From positions 62,001-126,000 of the forward strand of contig NZ_JALLPL010000002.1 of assembly GCF_023276355.1 (NCBI RefSeq): DNA of 64,000 nt, written 5' to 3'. Below the pieces are notes generated by a model. That model had not been told where the DNA came from. It worked only from the letters and a program-made list of their open reading frames with translations, and searched no databases. The number at the start of each line of letters is the position of its first letter. Position 1 is the stretch's first letter. The position numbers and the translations under genes were made by a program. The stretch is from Haloplanus sp. XH21. Lineage in GTDB: Archaea > Halobacteriota > Halobacteria > Halobacteriales > Haloferacaceae. Below are positions 33,679-41,286 of this stretch, in pieces.

Positions 33679-33715
33679 ATTGGTATACAGACCAATAATA
33701 TAACTCTATTGGTCT
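33679..33715 (-). promoter_or_regulatory. Operator-like repeats around the TATA box of the TumE operon
   Basis: Three copies of the half-site ATTGGT: ATTGGT (33679) pairs with ACCAAT (33691-33696), and AGACCAAT (33689-33696) pairs with ATTGGTCT (33708-33715) over an 11-base spacer containing the AT-rich AATATAA. The first repeat ends 9 bases upstream of the start codon, an arrangement suited to repression by the HTH partner. Confidence 0.6.
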
Positions 33716-33969
33716 GGAGAACAATAACAGCCGTCGCACTCCCAATACTCATACGATTCGTCGCCACCAGTCCATTTTACTACGTCGTGGCCCTCCCATT
33801 CGCCTGTCTTCTCGTATTCTCCGTCGCTGTCTTCATCAGGTACAGTAAATTCGCCGAAGTAGTGGCCTCCCTCGTATGTGCCGTCCGCGTAGACCGTGAT
33901 TTCGATTGTCTTGCCACACTCCATGCAGTCTCGTTTGATTGTGCGTTTCTCTCCGTCTCCATCACTCAT
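33706..33969 (-). CDS. Small acidic protein with four cysteines
   Basis: 87 residues from ATG 33969 (MSDGDGEKRTIKRDCMECGK). CMEC near the N-terminus and CDGCYC near the C-terminus can bind zinc, with beta-rich acidic sequence between (ITVYADGTYEGGHYFGEFTV). Start overlaps the end of the next gene upstream (34258-33962) by eight bases. No family recognised. Confidence 0.55.
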   Translation of the reverse strand: MSDGDGEKRTIKRDCMECGKTIEITVYADGTYEGGHYFGEFTVPDEDSDGEYEKTGEWEGHDVVKWTGGDESYEYWECDGCYCSPDQ

Positions 33970-34258
33970 CTTCCGAGTCCTCACTCTGCCATTCCTCAAG
34001 CATCTCCTGGAGGCGGTATGCCTCACCGTGGGCGACAGGGTACATCGTGGCCCGAACCAGACTGAGTACCCTTTCAGCCTGTTCTACGAGTGCCGGATCT
34101 GGATGGTCGGACCCATCAATGTCGCACAGATTCTCAAGGTCCTCTTTGCTTGCTGTGTTTCCCTCGGCGATGTCCTCAATCCCGCGAAGGACACCCTCAG
34201 ATACCTCGGGCCGTTCTTCGTTTTCGTCGTCGTCGTCCTCACAGTCGTCACACGTCAT
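33962..34258 (-). CDS. Small acidic hypothetical protein
   Basis: 98 residues from ATG 34258 (MTCDDCEDDDDENEERPEVS). N-terminal CDDC followed by a long Asp/Glu run and a helical domain (LVEQAERVLSLVRATMYPVA, QEMLEEWQ). Overlaps both neighbours (11 bases upstream, 8 downstream), so the three genes form one tight operon. Function unknown. Confidence 0.55.
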   Translation of the reverse strand: MTCDDCEDDDDENEERPEVSEGVLRGIEDIAEGNTASKEDLENLCDIDGSDHPDPALVEQAERVLSLVRATMYPVAHGEAYRLQEMLEEWQSEDSEDE

Positions 34259-34478
34259 CTTCGAGGAGTTCCCGCAGTTGCTCTTCAGACTCGTCAAAAA
34301 CCGCCAATTCCTCTCGTACCGTTTCCATCACGTCAATGGCTCCCTTGCCTAATTCATCGTAATGGAGCTCCCACCGTGGTCGGCCACCTTGGGTGGAGAC
34401 CATTGATTGCGTGGCTTTGACATCAATTCTGACGTGATACCCTTCGACTGAGATCAAGAATTCGTCTTGGATTTTCAT
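34248..34478 (-). CDS. Small hypothetical protein
   Basis: 76 residues (MKIQDEFLISVEGYHVRID). Beta-rich first half, acidic helical second half (VMETVREELAVFDESEEQL). First or second gene of the overlapping operon, 33 bases after the gene at 34511-34795. No family recognised. Confidence 0.5.
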   Translation of the reverse strand: MKIQDEFLISVEGYHVRIDVKATQSMVSTQGGRPRWELHYDELGKGAIDVMETVREELAVFDESEEQLRELLEDDV

Positions 34479-34510
34479 AATTTTGACTCGCCTTTTCTTT
34501 CGACATCGTA

Positions 34511-34795
34511 TCAGTCGTTGCGTGTGATCTCTACCAGCTGGCCGTCCGTAAACGTCGCATCGAGGCTAACGTAGTCGCCATCGATGGTTCGACGGAACTC
34601 GAATATCCCGTGGTATTCTGTATCTGACCAACCTTGGTGGGTTTTCTTTCTGCTTCCTCGTCCCCGTTCGATCTCGTTTTCAAACCCACCTATTTTCTCG
34701 TTGTATCCAGGCCGCTCTTCCTCAGGAACGAGCCCATACTCGGCTTTTCCTTGAACAGACGCCTGTTTGCCGTTACCTTGTAGTTCTCCATGCAA
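34511..34795 (-). CDS. Small hypothetical protein
   Basis: 94 residues (MHGELQGNGKQASVQGKAEY). Charged N-terminal half with Gly/Arg (EIERGRGSRKKTHQGW) and a beta-rich C-terminal half (FRRTIDGDYVSLDATFTDG). Probably the first gene of the four-gene operon running to 33706. No family recognised. Confidence 0.45.
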   Translation of the reverse strand: MHGELQGNGKQASVQGKAEYGLVPEEERPGYNEKIGGFENEIERGRGSRKKTHQGWSDTEYHGIFEFRRTIDGDYVSLDATFTDGQLVEITRND

Positions 34796-34876
34796 TTATA
34801 CGCCCGATTCGGAGGTACTGCTATGCGATTCCCGGTTTATCACTAGGTTTCTATAGCTTCGACGGTATGTGTGGCC

Positions 34877-35152
34877 ATGGTCCCCGATTCCACGAACAGT
34901 CCCGAAGAGGACTCTGCTGAGGCGAACTGCGGGCAGAGTGCTCACGATGCCACCGAAGACACGCTGATTGACATGATCGGGACAATACTGCTGGTCGCAG
35001 TTTCTGTCATCCTCATCGTCGCCGGCGGGCAAGCAATCATCTGGAGTCTCTCTCCCCTCGGAATGGCGGCTGGCGTCGCTGTCACTGTGTTCGGTGTCTA
35101 TCTCGTCGCAGCGACGCTCGAACTCGTCCCACCGGTGCGCGAATGGGTGTGA
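34877..35152 (+). CDS. Small two-helix membrane protein
   Basis: 91 residues (MVPDSTNSPEEDSAEANCG). Acidic soluble N-terminus of about 35 residues, then helices at 37-56 and 62-82. Begins 82 bases after the opposite-strand operon. Followed by the ABC transporter after 138 bases, but no link is evident. Confidence 0.5.
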   Translation: MVPDSTNSPEEDSAEANCGQSAHDATEDTLIDMIGTILLVAVSVILIVAGGQAIIWSLSPLGMAAGVAVTVFGVYLVAATLELVPPVREWV

Positions 35153-35289
35153 TGGACGCTGGCGACGTTCGCCCGGTGTTCTGATGCCTCGAATCGAACG
35201 TTTTCCTTCCGCTACGAGACGACGAGTGAATGCGTTGTGTCCCGGAGTCGTAACGATTAGGCGACTACCGTTGGAATGGAGCGTGTTTC

Positions 35290-36069
35290 ATGCCCTCCAC
35301 TGACCCGGACGATATTGCCATCGAAGCGACCGACCTCCGGAAGACGTACGGCTCGGAGGTCGCCCTCGACGGCGTCACGTTCTCCATCTCGGCCGGCACG
35401 GTGTACGGCTTTCTCGGGCCGAATGGTGCCGGAAAGACGACGACGATGCGACTCCTGACCGGACTTTCACAGCCATCATCGGGCACCGTTCGTGTCTGTA
35501 ACGTCCCCGTCGACGACCGACGTGCTCTCGCTGACCACATCGGCTACCTGCCCGAGGAACCACCGCTGTACGACGAGTTCAGCGCCCGCGAGCAACTCGA
35601 CTACGTCGCCGACCTCCGGGATATTCCGACAGAACAGGCCCGAACGCGCATCGATGACTATCTGGACGAGTTCGACCTCGCCGACGACGCCGACCGGCGT
35701 ATTGGGTCGTATTCGAAAGGGATGCGCCAGAAGACGGCGTTCATCCAGAGCGTCCTGCACGACCCGGATGTCCTGTTTCTGGACGAACCGACATCGGGAC
35801 TGGACCCGCGGGCAGCCCGTCGCATCCGCGAGTCGATCACCGACTTCGCCGACGCCGGGACGACCGTCTTCCTCTCGACACATATCCTTCCCGTCGTTGA
35901 GGCCGTCGCCGACGAGATCAGTGTGCTGTTCGACGGGCGGTTGGTCGCAGAAGGGACGCCGATGGACGTGAAGGCTCGGGCGGAAATCGGTGAAAGTAGC
36001 TCGCTCGAGGACGCGTTCCTCGCCGTCACGAGCGAGGGATCGATAGCCAGCGCCGACGAGGCAGAATGA
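35290..36069 (+). CDS. ABC transporter ATP-binding protein
   Basis: A 259-residue ATPase of an ABC-2 exporter. Walker A GPNGAGKT (43-50), Q-loop region YLPEEPPLYDEF, signature YSKGMRQK, Walker B VLFLDEPTSGLD and H-loop STHIL are all present and intact. Overlaps the permease gene by four bases (ATGA), so the pair makes one complex at the cytoplasmic membrane. The exported substrate is unknown. Confidence 0.92.
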   Translation: MPSTDPDDIAIEATDLRKTYGSEVALDGVTFSISAGTVYGFLGPNGAGKTTTMRLLTGLSQPSSGTVRVCNVPVDDRRALADHIGYLPEEPPLYDEFSAREQLDYVADLRDIPTEQARTRIDDYLDEFDLADDADRRIGSYSKGMRQKTAFIQSVLHDPDVLFLDEPTSGLDPRAARRIRESITDFADAGTTVFLSTHILPVVEAVADEISVLFDGRLVAEGTPMDVKARAEIGESSSLEDAFLAVTSEGSIASADEAE

Positions 36070-37673
36070 GCCTGCGTCGAGACGTTCGGCACGGACTCCG
36101 GATCGCCCGCGCCGAATTCGTTCGGAGCGTTCGTGGCTACATCCGGAACAAACGCCGTCTCGCCGGCCTCGTTGTTGTCGTCCTGTTTTTCGGCGGGAAC
36201 TTCCTCTTTGCACTTCCAGCGGCGTACGCCGTCGGGTTGGCCGCCCGTTCCATCGAGTCGATTCCGTATTTCGCTCCTGCTGCGACAGTGCTACCGGTTG
36301 GTCTTCTGGCTCTCGCGACGCTTCGAACGCTAGAGCGAATCAGCCGAATCGACGCCGAGGAGCTCATTCTAACGGCCGTGCATCCCCGGGCCGTCGTCGT
36401 GGGGCTCATCGGCGCGGAACTCGGTCGACTGACGCTGTGGTTCGGCGTTCCACTGGTGGCCGTTACCGCCGCGTTCGCACTCGGACTCGGCTCGCTGTCA
36501 CTGCTCCTGTCGGCCGCGCTCGTTTCCATCCCGCTTGTCTGCTGGGCTGCCATCTGGGGATACGCTCTCGGAATCACGACCCTGCGCCTCCTCCGTCGAC
36601 TGCCTGGCGTCCGTCGCGTTCTGAAAGTCGGCGGCGTTCTCGCGATGGTCGCCATCATCGTTGGGTCACAGTTCATTGGCCGGTATCTCGTCGAAGGGGG
36701 TGCCTCAATCACAGCGCTCATGTCGCGACTCGCGGTTACACCACTGACCGACTACGCCGCGCTTGCATTCGTCGGAACCCCGCTCGCTCGACCGCTCTCG
36801 ATCAGTTCACTGGCCGTACTCGGTGGTCTGCTTGCGCTCACACCGGCCGGACTCGTCGTCGCGACGCGACAGGTCTCGCAGCTCTGGTTCACGGATGCTC
36901 CGCAGGCTGACACGCGACAGCCGCGGTCATCCGCAGGCTGGCTCACGGCGCCACGGCCCTTCGCGTGGCGGAAAGCGGGCCGCGTCGCGTGGGGCTTTCT
37001 CGTTCGCACGGGGCGCCATCCGCAGGAACTCGCACACCTCGTGATGGTGCTGTTCTTCCTCGGCCCGCTCGGGACGACTATCGCTCAGTCGTCGGGGAAC
37101 GCGCTTGGTACCCTCATCGCCGGTACCGGCGTCGGGCTCGGTGCGTATCTCTCAGGAGCGGCCTTCGGTCTCAATCCACTCGGTGATGACCGGCCACAGT
37201 TGCCCGTCCTCTTGCTCACGGCGACGGACTCCCGAACGCTCGTTCGCGGTCGACTCCTCGCTGGGATCGCAGTTGGGGGCCCAGTCGCGGTGCTCGGTCC
37301 GCTCGCATCGATACTCCTTGGAACGACGCCGCTGGATGCAACCGTCTTCGCGGGAGTGGGGCTCGTGATGTGTCTGGCTGCGGCCTTGTTTTCGGTCGGT
37401 CTCGGTTCGGCGTATCCGGTCTACGAGGAGCGGGAATTCTGGGGAACGGAGACGGTCGTTCCATCGACGCTCGTGATGATCGTGTATATCCTCGTGGTCG
37501 GCAGTGGGACGGTGATAGGGCTGTTCGCGATGTTGTACGCCCTCACGACCGACCCCCTCACCACGCCGCTCTTCATCGCGGGGTTCGGAATATATCTCGC
37601 CCTGACCGCGAGCGTGTCGTACGCATCGTATCGGTACGCGGTGCGACGCTATCGACGGTACACCGTCGCCTGA
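36066..37673 (+). CDS. ABC transporter permease
   Basis: A 535-residue integral membrane protein with about twelve helices and Ala/Val/Leu/Gly-rich segments; a basic N-terminal stretch RRDVRHGLRIARAEFVRSVRGY precedes helix 1 (described only). Size and coupling to the ATPase identify it as the permease of an ABC-2-type exporter. It lies 50 bases before a truncated Tat-type PQQ-repeat gene. Confidence 0.85.
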   Translation: MSLRRDVRHGLRIARAEFVRSVRGYIRNKRRLAGLVVVVLFFGGNFLFALPAAYAVGLAARSIESIPYFAPAATVLPVGLLALATLRTLERISRIDAEELILTAVHPRAVVVGLIGAELGRLTLWFGVPLVAVTAAFALGLGSLSLLLSAALVSIPLVCWAAIWGYALGITTLRLLRRLPGVRRVLKVGGVLAMVAIIVGSQFIGRYLVEGGASITALMSRLAVTPLTDYAALAFVGTPLARPLSISSLAVLGGLLALTPAGLVVATRQVSQLWFTDAPQADTRQPRSSAGWLTAPRPFAWRKAGRVAWGFLVRTGRHPQELAHLVMVLFFLGPLGTTIAQSSGNALGTLIAGTGVGLGAYLSGAAFGLNPLGDDRPQLPVLLLTATDSRTLVRGRLLAGIAVGGPVAVLGPLASILLGTTPLDATVFAGVGLVMCLAAALFSVGLGSAYPVYEEREFWGTETVVPSTLVMIVYILVVGSGTVIGLFAMLYALTTDPLTTPLFIAGFGIYLALTASVSYASYRYAVRRYRRYTVA

Positions 37674-37723
37674 AGCACGCTCCCAGTCAACAGAGCTACT
37701 GGCTGGGAAGGACCGTTTCGTCT

Positions 37724-38104
37724 GTGGCTCTCGCTCGTCGACGTGTCCTCCAAGCAGTCGGGACGACGGCACTCACCATACCCGCCGGCTGTTCGTCGCC
37801 CAGGTTCCTCGGCTCAGACGATACTGCTTCTGAGTACACCCTTGACATCGAATCTGTCGACGCCTCTCCGGTCGCCCACGCGCTCTATGAACCCCGAGCG
37901 GGGACGCGCCCAGTCGTGGGGACGGACATGGTGTATCTCGGGTGTAGCGGGCGCGACCATGGAACGCTCGTCGCGCTTCGCCAGACAGACGGGACCGACC
38001 GCTGGTCGTTTACGGACCAGAACAGCACCGTGTACGAACCGGCGTTAGTGGGCGATATGGTGTACGCCGGGTCGAACGATAATCGGATTTACGGGCTGTG
38101 TTGA
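37724..38104 (+). pseudogene. PQQ-like beta-propeller protein, truncated by IS5-type element
   Basis: Starts GTG 37724 with a Tat/lipoprotein-like leader (LARRRVLQAVGTTALTIPAGC, Cys at about 22), followed by one and a half propeller blades (VVGTDMVYLGCSGRDHGTLV, ALVGDMVYAGSNDNRIYGL). After NRIYGL the sequence passes into the IS end and a stop at 38102. Full-length homologues continue for several more blades. Confidence 0.75.
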
Positions 38105-39034
38105 ATCGCTGTAAGGCGTAGAGATTCACTGTTTGACGAAGCGCTTGATGTTATAGACGACACACATCAGCGCGATTTCGCGGAACTCACGAAACCATGA
38201 GCGCGCTCGCACGGCGAAGCCGAGCGAGCGCTTCACAGCCGAGTTCACAGTTTCAGTCATAGAGCGCTGATTGTAGCGGTTATCGTCGATTCTGGCGTTG
38301 TGTGCGTGGTCGTACGCTGCGAAGATGCGGTGTTTGATCAGCGGTCTGATCCCGAGGTCGCGTAATCCTTCACGAAGCGATTGCTTGTCATAGCCTTTAT
38401 CGGCCGCAAGAGACCGCAGATCGCCCGCATTTCGGCGGGCGATCTGCTCGGCAAGGTCTGCGTCGCTCCCTTTCCGATTTGTAGAGCAGTGGACGTCAAG
38501 GACGGCTTGAGACGCTGTATCGACGAGTTTCGTGACTTTGAGCTTCTGAACGCGGTAGCTGATTCGCTGGCAGTAGTGGCGGCTGGCTGGTGAGCGGTCG
38601 TAGAACGTGGCGTCGATCGCGGCGTGTTCAGAGAGATCGTGCAGCTGCGCCGACTGGCGCAGCAGCACTCGACAGACGCTCATACTGATCCGGTCGAACG
38701 CCTTACACAACGTGGACGGCGCGGGGAGATCGGCCGCGTTGAGGCCGATCTCCCCGATTATTTGTGGCATCTCTTTGAGCAGGTCGATCGTCATGCGGTA
38801 CGACGAATCGAGGTAAATCCGCAGACAGTGAAGGGAAACGAGTGCATAGTCGGCGAATCCGCCGCCACCTTCTGGGGCGGCGGATTCGCCTCCATCGCCA
38901 GTAACTCTTTGAGCAACCGGTACAACCTCCCCGATGAAGCGGGAGATTTGCGTCATGGTCAACGGAACTCTCCCGCTTCAACTCCTTTGATTTAGCGGCC
39001 TACCTCGCTGCCGTATGGCGATTCAACACAGCCC
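38093..39034. mobile_element. IS5-type insertion sequence
   Basis: About 942 bases between inverted ends GGGCTGTGTTGAATCGC (38093) and GCGATTCAACACAGCCC (39018-39034). It carries one intact transposase on the minus strand. The flanks are different truncated genes (PQQ protein left, receiver-PAS gene right) with no visible target duplication, so a deletion or recombination has joined unrelated DNA at this copy. Confidence 0.8.
38126..38962 (-). CDS. IS5-type transposase
   Basis: 278 residues, DDE type. Catalytic aspartates in AIDATFYDRS and KLVDTAS/LAADKGYD, catalytic Glu in SMTETVNSAVKR, with the IS5 YREK-like R/K pattern around NARIDDNRYNQRS. The N-terminus contains a helical DNA-binding region and a Gly-rich GESAAPEGGGGF stretch. 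Full length with no stops, so the element may be mobile. Confidence 0.85.
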   Translation of the reverse strand: MTMTQISRFIGEVVPVAQRVTGDGGESAAPEGGGGFADYALVSLHCLRIYLDSSYRMTIDLLKEMPQIIGEIGLNAADLPAPSTLCKAFDRISMSVCRVLLRQSAQLHDLSEHAAIDATFYDRSPASRHYCQRISYRVQKLKVTKLVDTASQAVLDVHCSTNRKGSDADLAEQIARRNAGDLRSLAADKGYDKQSLREGLRDLGIRPLIKHRIFAAYDHAHNARIDDNRYNQRSMTETVNSAVKRSLGFAVRARSWFREFREIALMCVVYNIKRFVKQ

Positions 39035-39619
39035 TTCAAACCGAGCTGCCTCCTCGTTTGGGTATAGCCGACTCCAGTGTTCGCCGATGAGATCTTCGGT
39101 ATCGTAGCCGTAGAGGTCGGTGTACGCCTCATTCAGATAGATATACTCGCCGTTGTCGTCAAGGAGTCCAATCCCTTGGGTGGCTGTTTCGAGCGCTTGA
39201 TACACTCGGTCGCGTTCTTGTGTCGACCGATACTGTTCGACGACATTTCGAACACGGTTGGCTAAGAGGTCATACTGTTCGGTGCCGCCTCGCTTTTGGA
39301 GGTAGTCGGTCGCACCAGCCGAAATCGCCTCACTCGCGACTTCCTCGGACCCCTTCCCGGTGAAGAGAATGAACGGAAGATCCGGATATCGGTCTCGAAC
39401 TTCATCGAGGAATTCAAGCCCGGTTTTGCCCGGCATATCGTAATCGCTGACGATACAATCGAAGACCTCGTCGCCAGCAGTGAGGCGTTCTATCCCATCA
39501 GCAGCACTGGTTGCTGTCGTAACCTGGATTTGAGCGTCTTTACGCCCCAGAAAATCAGCCACGAGTTCCCCGAAGCTGGGTTCATCGTCCACATGTAGGA
39601 CTTGGACTGGCGAGGACAT
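39035..39619 (-). pseudogene. Receiver-PAS protein truncated by the IS5-type element
   Basis: Start ATG 39619 (MSSPVQVLHVDDEPSFGEL). Receiver domain with phospho-Asp in VSDYDMPGKTGLEFLDEV and the conserved LPFILFTGKGSEEVAS, then linker and one PAS domain (LDDNGEYIYLNEAYTDLYG) ending LYPNEEAARFEG at the IS boundary. The kinase domain is lost. Closest relative in the window is the frameshifted gene at 14281. Confidence 0.8.
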
Positions 39620-39689
39620 ATGATACACAAAGCACGGGAGTATGTTAATACCCCACATAAGGTCATTCAGCCGAATTTCCCGGATACAG

Positions 39690-39902
39690 CTATTGGACGA
39701 CCGGCCGTCCGACCGTCCCCGTGTGCTTGCACTCGACGATGATCGCACGCCGGGTGCCGTCGACGACCTCCTCCATGATGACGTCCCGCCCCTCGTCGGC
39801 AGTTTTCTCGGCCTGGCGGACGTTCTCGTAGCCGAGGTTCCGGAACACGTCCTCCATCACGTCCTCGAACTCGAACCCCGAGAGATCGTCCAGTACAGCC
39901 AT
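39690..39902 (-). pseudogene. Mrr-type restriction endonuclease-like fragment
   Basis: 70 residues from ATG 39902 (MAVLDDLSGFEFEDVMEDVF). Mrr_cat core: Asp in DEGRDVIM and the ExK in VECKHTG, preceded by the FRNLGYENV helix. Ends at a TAG where related proteins have Lys in VVQKLHSA. Catalytic residues are present, but the remaining fold is missing, so it is probably inactive. Confidence 0.65.
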
Positions 39903-39971
39903 CCTCAATTATGTGGACAGTATGTTGCAACTGCCAAATACGTTGCCGAACGCTGCGCCGTCCTGTTTGTT

Positions 39972-39997
39972 GAACCCCTGAGAGGGGTGCGGGGGTC
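39972..39997 (+). repeat. GC-rich leader repeat, copy 1
   Basis: Core CCCTGAGAGGGGTGCGGGGG, with a preceding TGTTGAA. Shares the pattern CCYGAGAGGGGYGCGGGG with copies 2 and 3. Lies ahead of the DUF6166 fragment. Confidence 0.65.
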
Positions 39998-40020
39998 ACC
40001 GAACCGCCCGCGAGCAACGA

Positions 40021-40230
40021 ATGAACGGGAACGTACCTGTAGCAAGTTCGGAATCGGTACCAGTCGCATCGGGCGCTCAGTCTCACCGAGACGCAGTCGA
40101 ATACGTCGGCTTCCGTGTCGACGGCCAAGCCGTCGTTCTGAACCTCTCGGGGCATCGGCGGCTCTCCCTTGAGCGCAGTCTCGACCTCGTCAACCACAGT
40201 CCGCAGATCCAACCGAAGCTACTTACGTGA
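40021..40230 (+). pseudogene. DUF6166 N-terminal fragment
   Basis: The stretch VEYVGFRVDGQAVVLNL and RLSLERSLDLVNHSP corresponds to the start of the intact DUF6166 gene at 42242 (GRRRRGELVV...LTPDRSLELVNHSP). It stops right after NHSP, where the family continues with SGFEWGY. The 5' part (residues 1-26) is not conserved. Confidence 0.65.
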
Positions 40231-40244
40231 TACAAGCGTATCAC
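40227..40244 (+). promoter_or_regulatory. Operator-like palindrome of the RHH-RelE module
   Basis: GTGATAC-AAGC-GTATCAC, a perfect seven-base inverted repeat with a four-base spacer, ending 5 bases before ATG 40250. Position and symmetry fit autorepression by the dimeric RHH antitoxin. Confidence 0.7.
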
Positions 40245-40249
40245 AGCAT

Positions 40250-40528
40250 ATGAGCACTGACAGCGACGCCGGCGGCGACGGCGAAATGGAGAAGATCAAC
40301 GTCCGGGTGCCACAGTCGCTGCTGGCACAGGTCGACGAGGTCTGGGAGGAGCGTGGCTACGCGAACAAATCCGAGTTCATCCGCGACGCGCTTCGGGACG
40401 CTGTCAATCCCCCCACGCAGCTGTCCGAGGAAGCGCTGGAGCATCTGGCCGAGAGCCGCACGCAACGGGAGCAGGGCGAGACAGTGTCGCAGGACGACGT
40501 GAAGGACCGCCTGGGTATCGATGACTGA
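40250..40528 (+). CDS. Ribbon-helix-helix antitoxin (CopG/RelB type)
   Basis: 92 residues from ATG 40250 (MSTDSDAGGDGEMEKINVRV). RHH domain: beta strand MEKINVRVPQ, helix LLAQVDEVWEERG, helix NKSEFIRDALRDAVN. Acidic C-terminal region expected to wrap the toxin. Overlaps the toxin gene by eight bases. Confidence 0.85.
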   Translation: MSTDSDAGGDGEMEKINVRVPQSLLAQVDEVWEERGYANKSEFIRDALRDAVNPPTQLSEEALEHLAESRTQREQGETVSQDDVKDRLGIDD

Positions 40529-40784
40529 GGTCGAGTGGACACCGAAAGCACTCGATTTACTGGAGGGGCTCGAATCGGAAGCGCAAGAGCGGTTGGTGAA
40601 GAAACTCGACGAGGCGAAAGACTGGACTTCCCATCGTCTCGAAAAGCTCACCGGGTATCCATACTACAAGCTTCGTGCTGGCGACTACCGTGCGATCATC
40701 ACGTGGGATCAGGATGAGGACGTCCTGATCGTTGAGGCGGTCGGGCATCGCCGGAATATCTACGATCGCCACCTCCCACCGTAA
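40521..40784 (+). CDS. RelE/ParE-type toxin
   Basis: 87 residues (MTEVEWTPKALDLLEGLESE). The RelE fold is visible in the helix pair and the LTGYPYYKLRAGDYRAIIT, DVLIVEAVGHRRNIYDR strands, with the conserved arginines of the family. RelE toxins cut mRNA at the ribosome; ParE-like members poison gyrase. Coupled to the RHH antitoxin by an eight-base overlap. Confidence 0.85.
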   Translation: MTEVEWTPKALDLLEGLESEAQERLVKKLDEAKDWTSHRLEKLTGYPYYKLRAGDYRAIITWDQDEDVLIVEAVGHRRNIYDRHLPP

Positions 40785-40860
40785 CACAAGCTGTCTACAG
40801 ACCTGCTCGGGTCGGTGACGAACCCGGTCTGAAATTCAAGTACGATTCCGGTTAGTAGTG

Positions 40861-40890
40861 TTTATTGCCCCCGAGAGGGGCGCGGGGGAA
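40861..40890 (+). repeat. GC-rich leader repeat, copy 2
   Basis: GCCCCCGAGAGGGGCGCGGG follows TTTATT and is followed by GGAATTC. The start codon at 40911 lies about 20 bases downstream. Contains the hairpin-forming CCCC-GAGA-GGGG. Confidence 0.65.
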
Positions 40891-40910
40891 TTCACTCCCG
40901 TCACCGAGCC

Positions 40911-41258
40911 ATGACCGATTCAGAGTACCCCTGGCGAGACGAATCGCTCCTCTACGAACTCTACTGGGAACAGGAGTTGAGCACGGTCAAGATCGCGGAC
41001 AAACTGGGATGTACACAACAGACAGTCTCGAAGTGGATGCAGCGATTCGACATCCCACGTCGAGACGCACGAGAAGCGGCCCCGAACCAGCGACGGCATC
41101 CCGCCGTGTTCACCGACCGTGGCTACGTCATCTGCGCCACGAATTATCGTGGGACGACGGACTCCGTCGGAATTCACCGACTCGTAATGGTGGCAGAACA
41201 CGGGTTCGACGCCGTCGCGGACAAGTATGTGATCACCGCCAATCAGATGGCGGCGTAG
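40911..41258 (+). CDS. HTH protein with truncated HNH-like C-terminus
   Basis: 115 residues. An HTH at about 17-48 (LSTVKIADKLGCTQQTVSKW) is followed by GYVICATNYRGTTDSVGIHR, which is the start of the C-terminal domain seen in the neighbouring gene (GYLRAESAVDG...VYIHQ). The VHHQNHH-type nuclease motif is missing; the protein ends NQMAA. Probably a degraded relative of the next gene. Confidence 0.6.
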   Translation: MTDSEYPWRDESLLYELYWEQELSTVKIADKLGCTQQTVSKWMQRFDIPRRDAREAAPNQRRHPAVFTDRGYVICATNYRGTTDSVGIHRLVMVAEHGFDAVADKYVITANQMAA

Positions 41259-41286
41259 GCCCATTACAACACAAATTCGAATCAAA

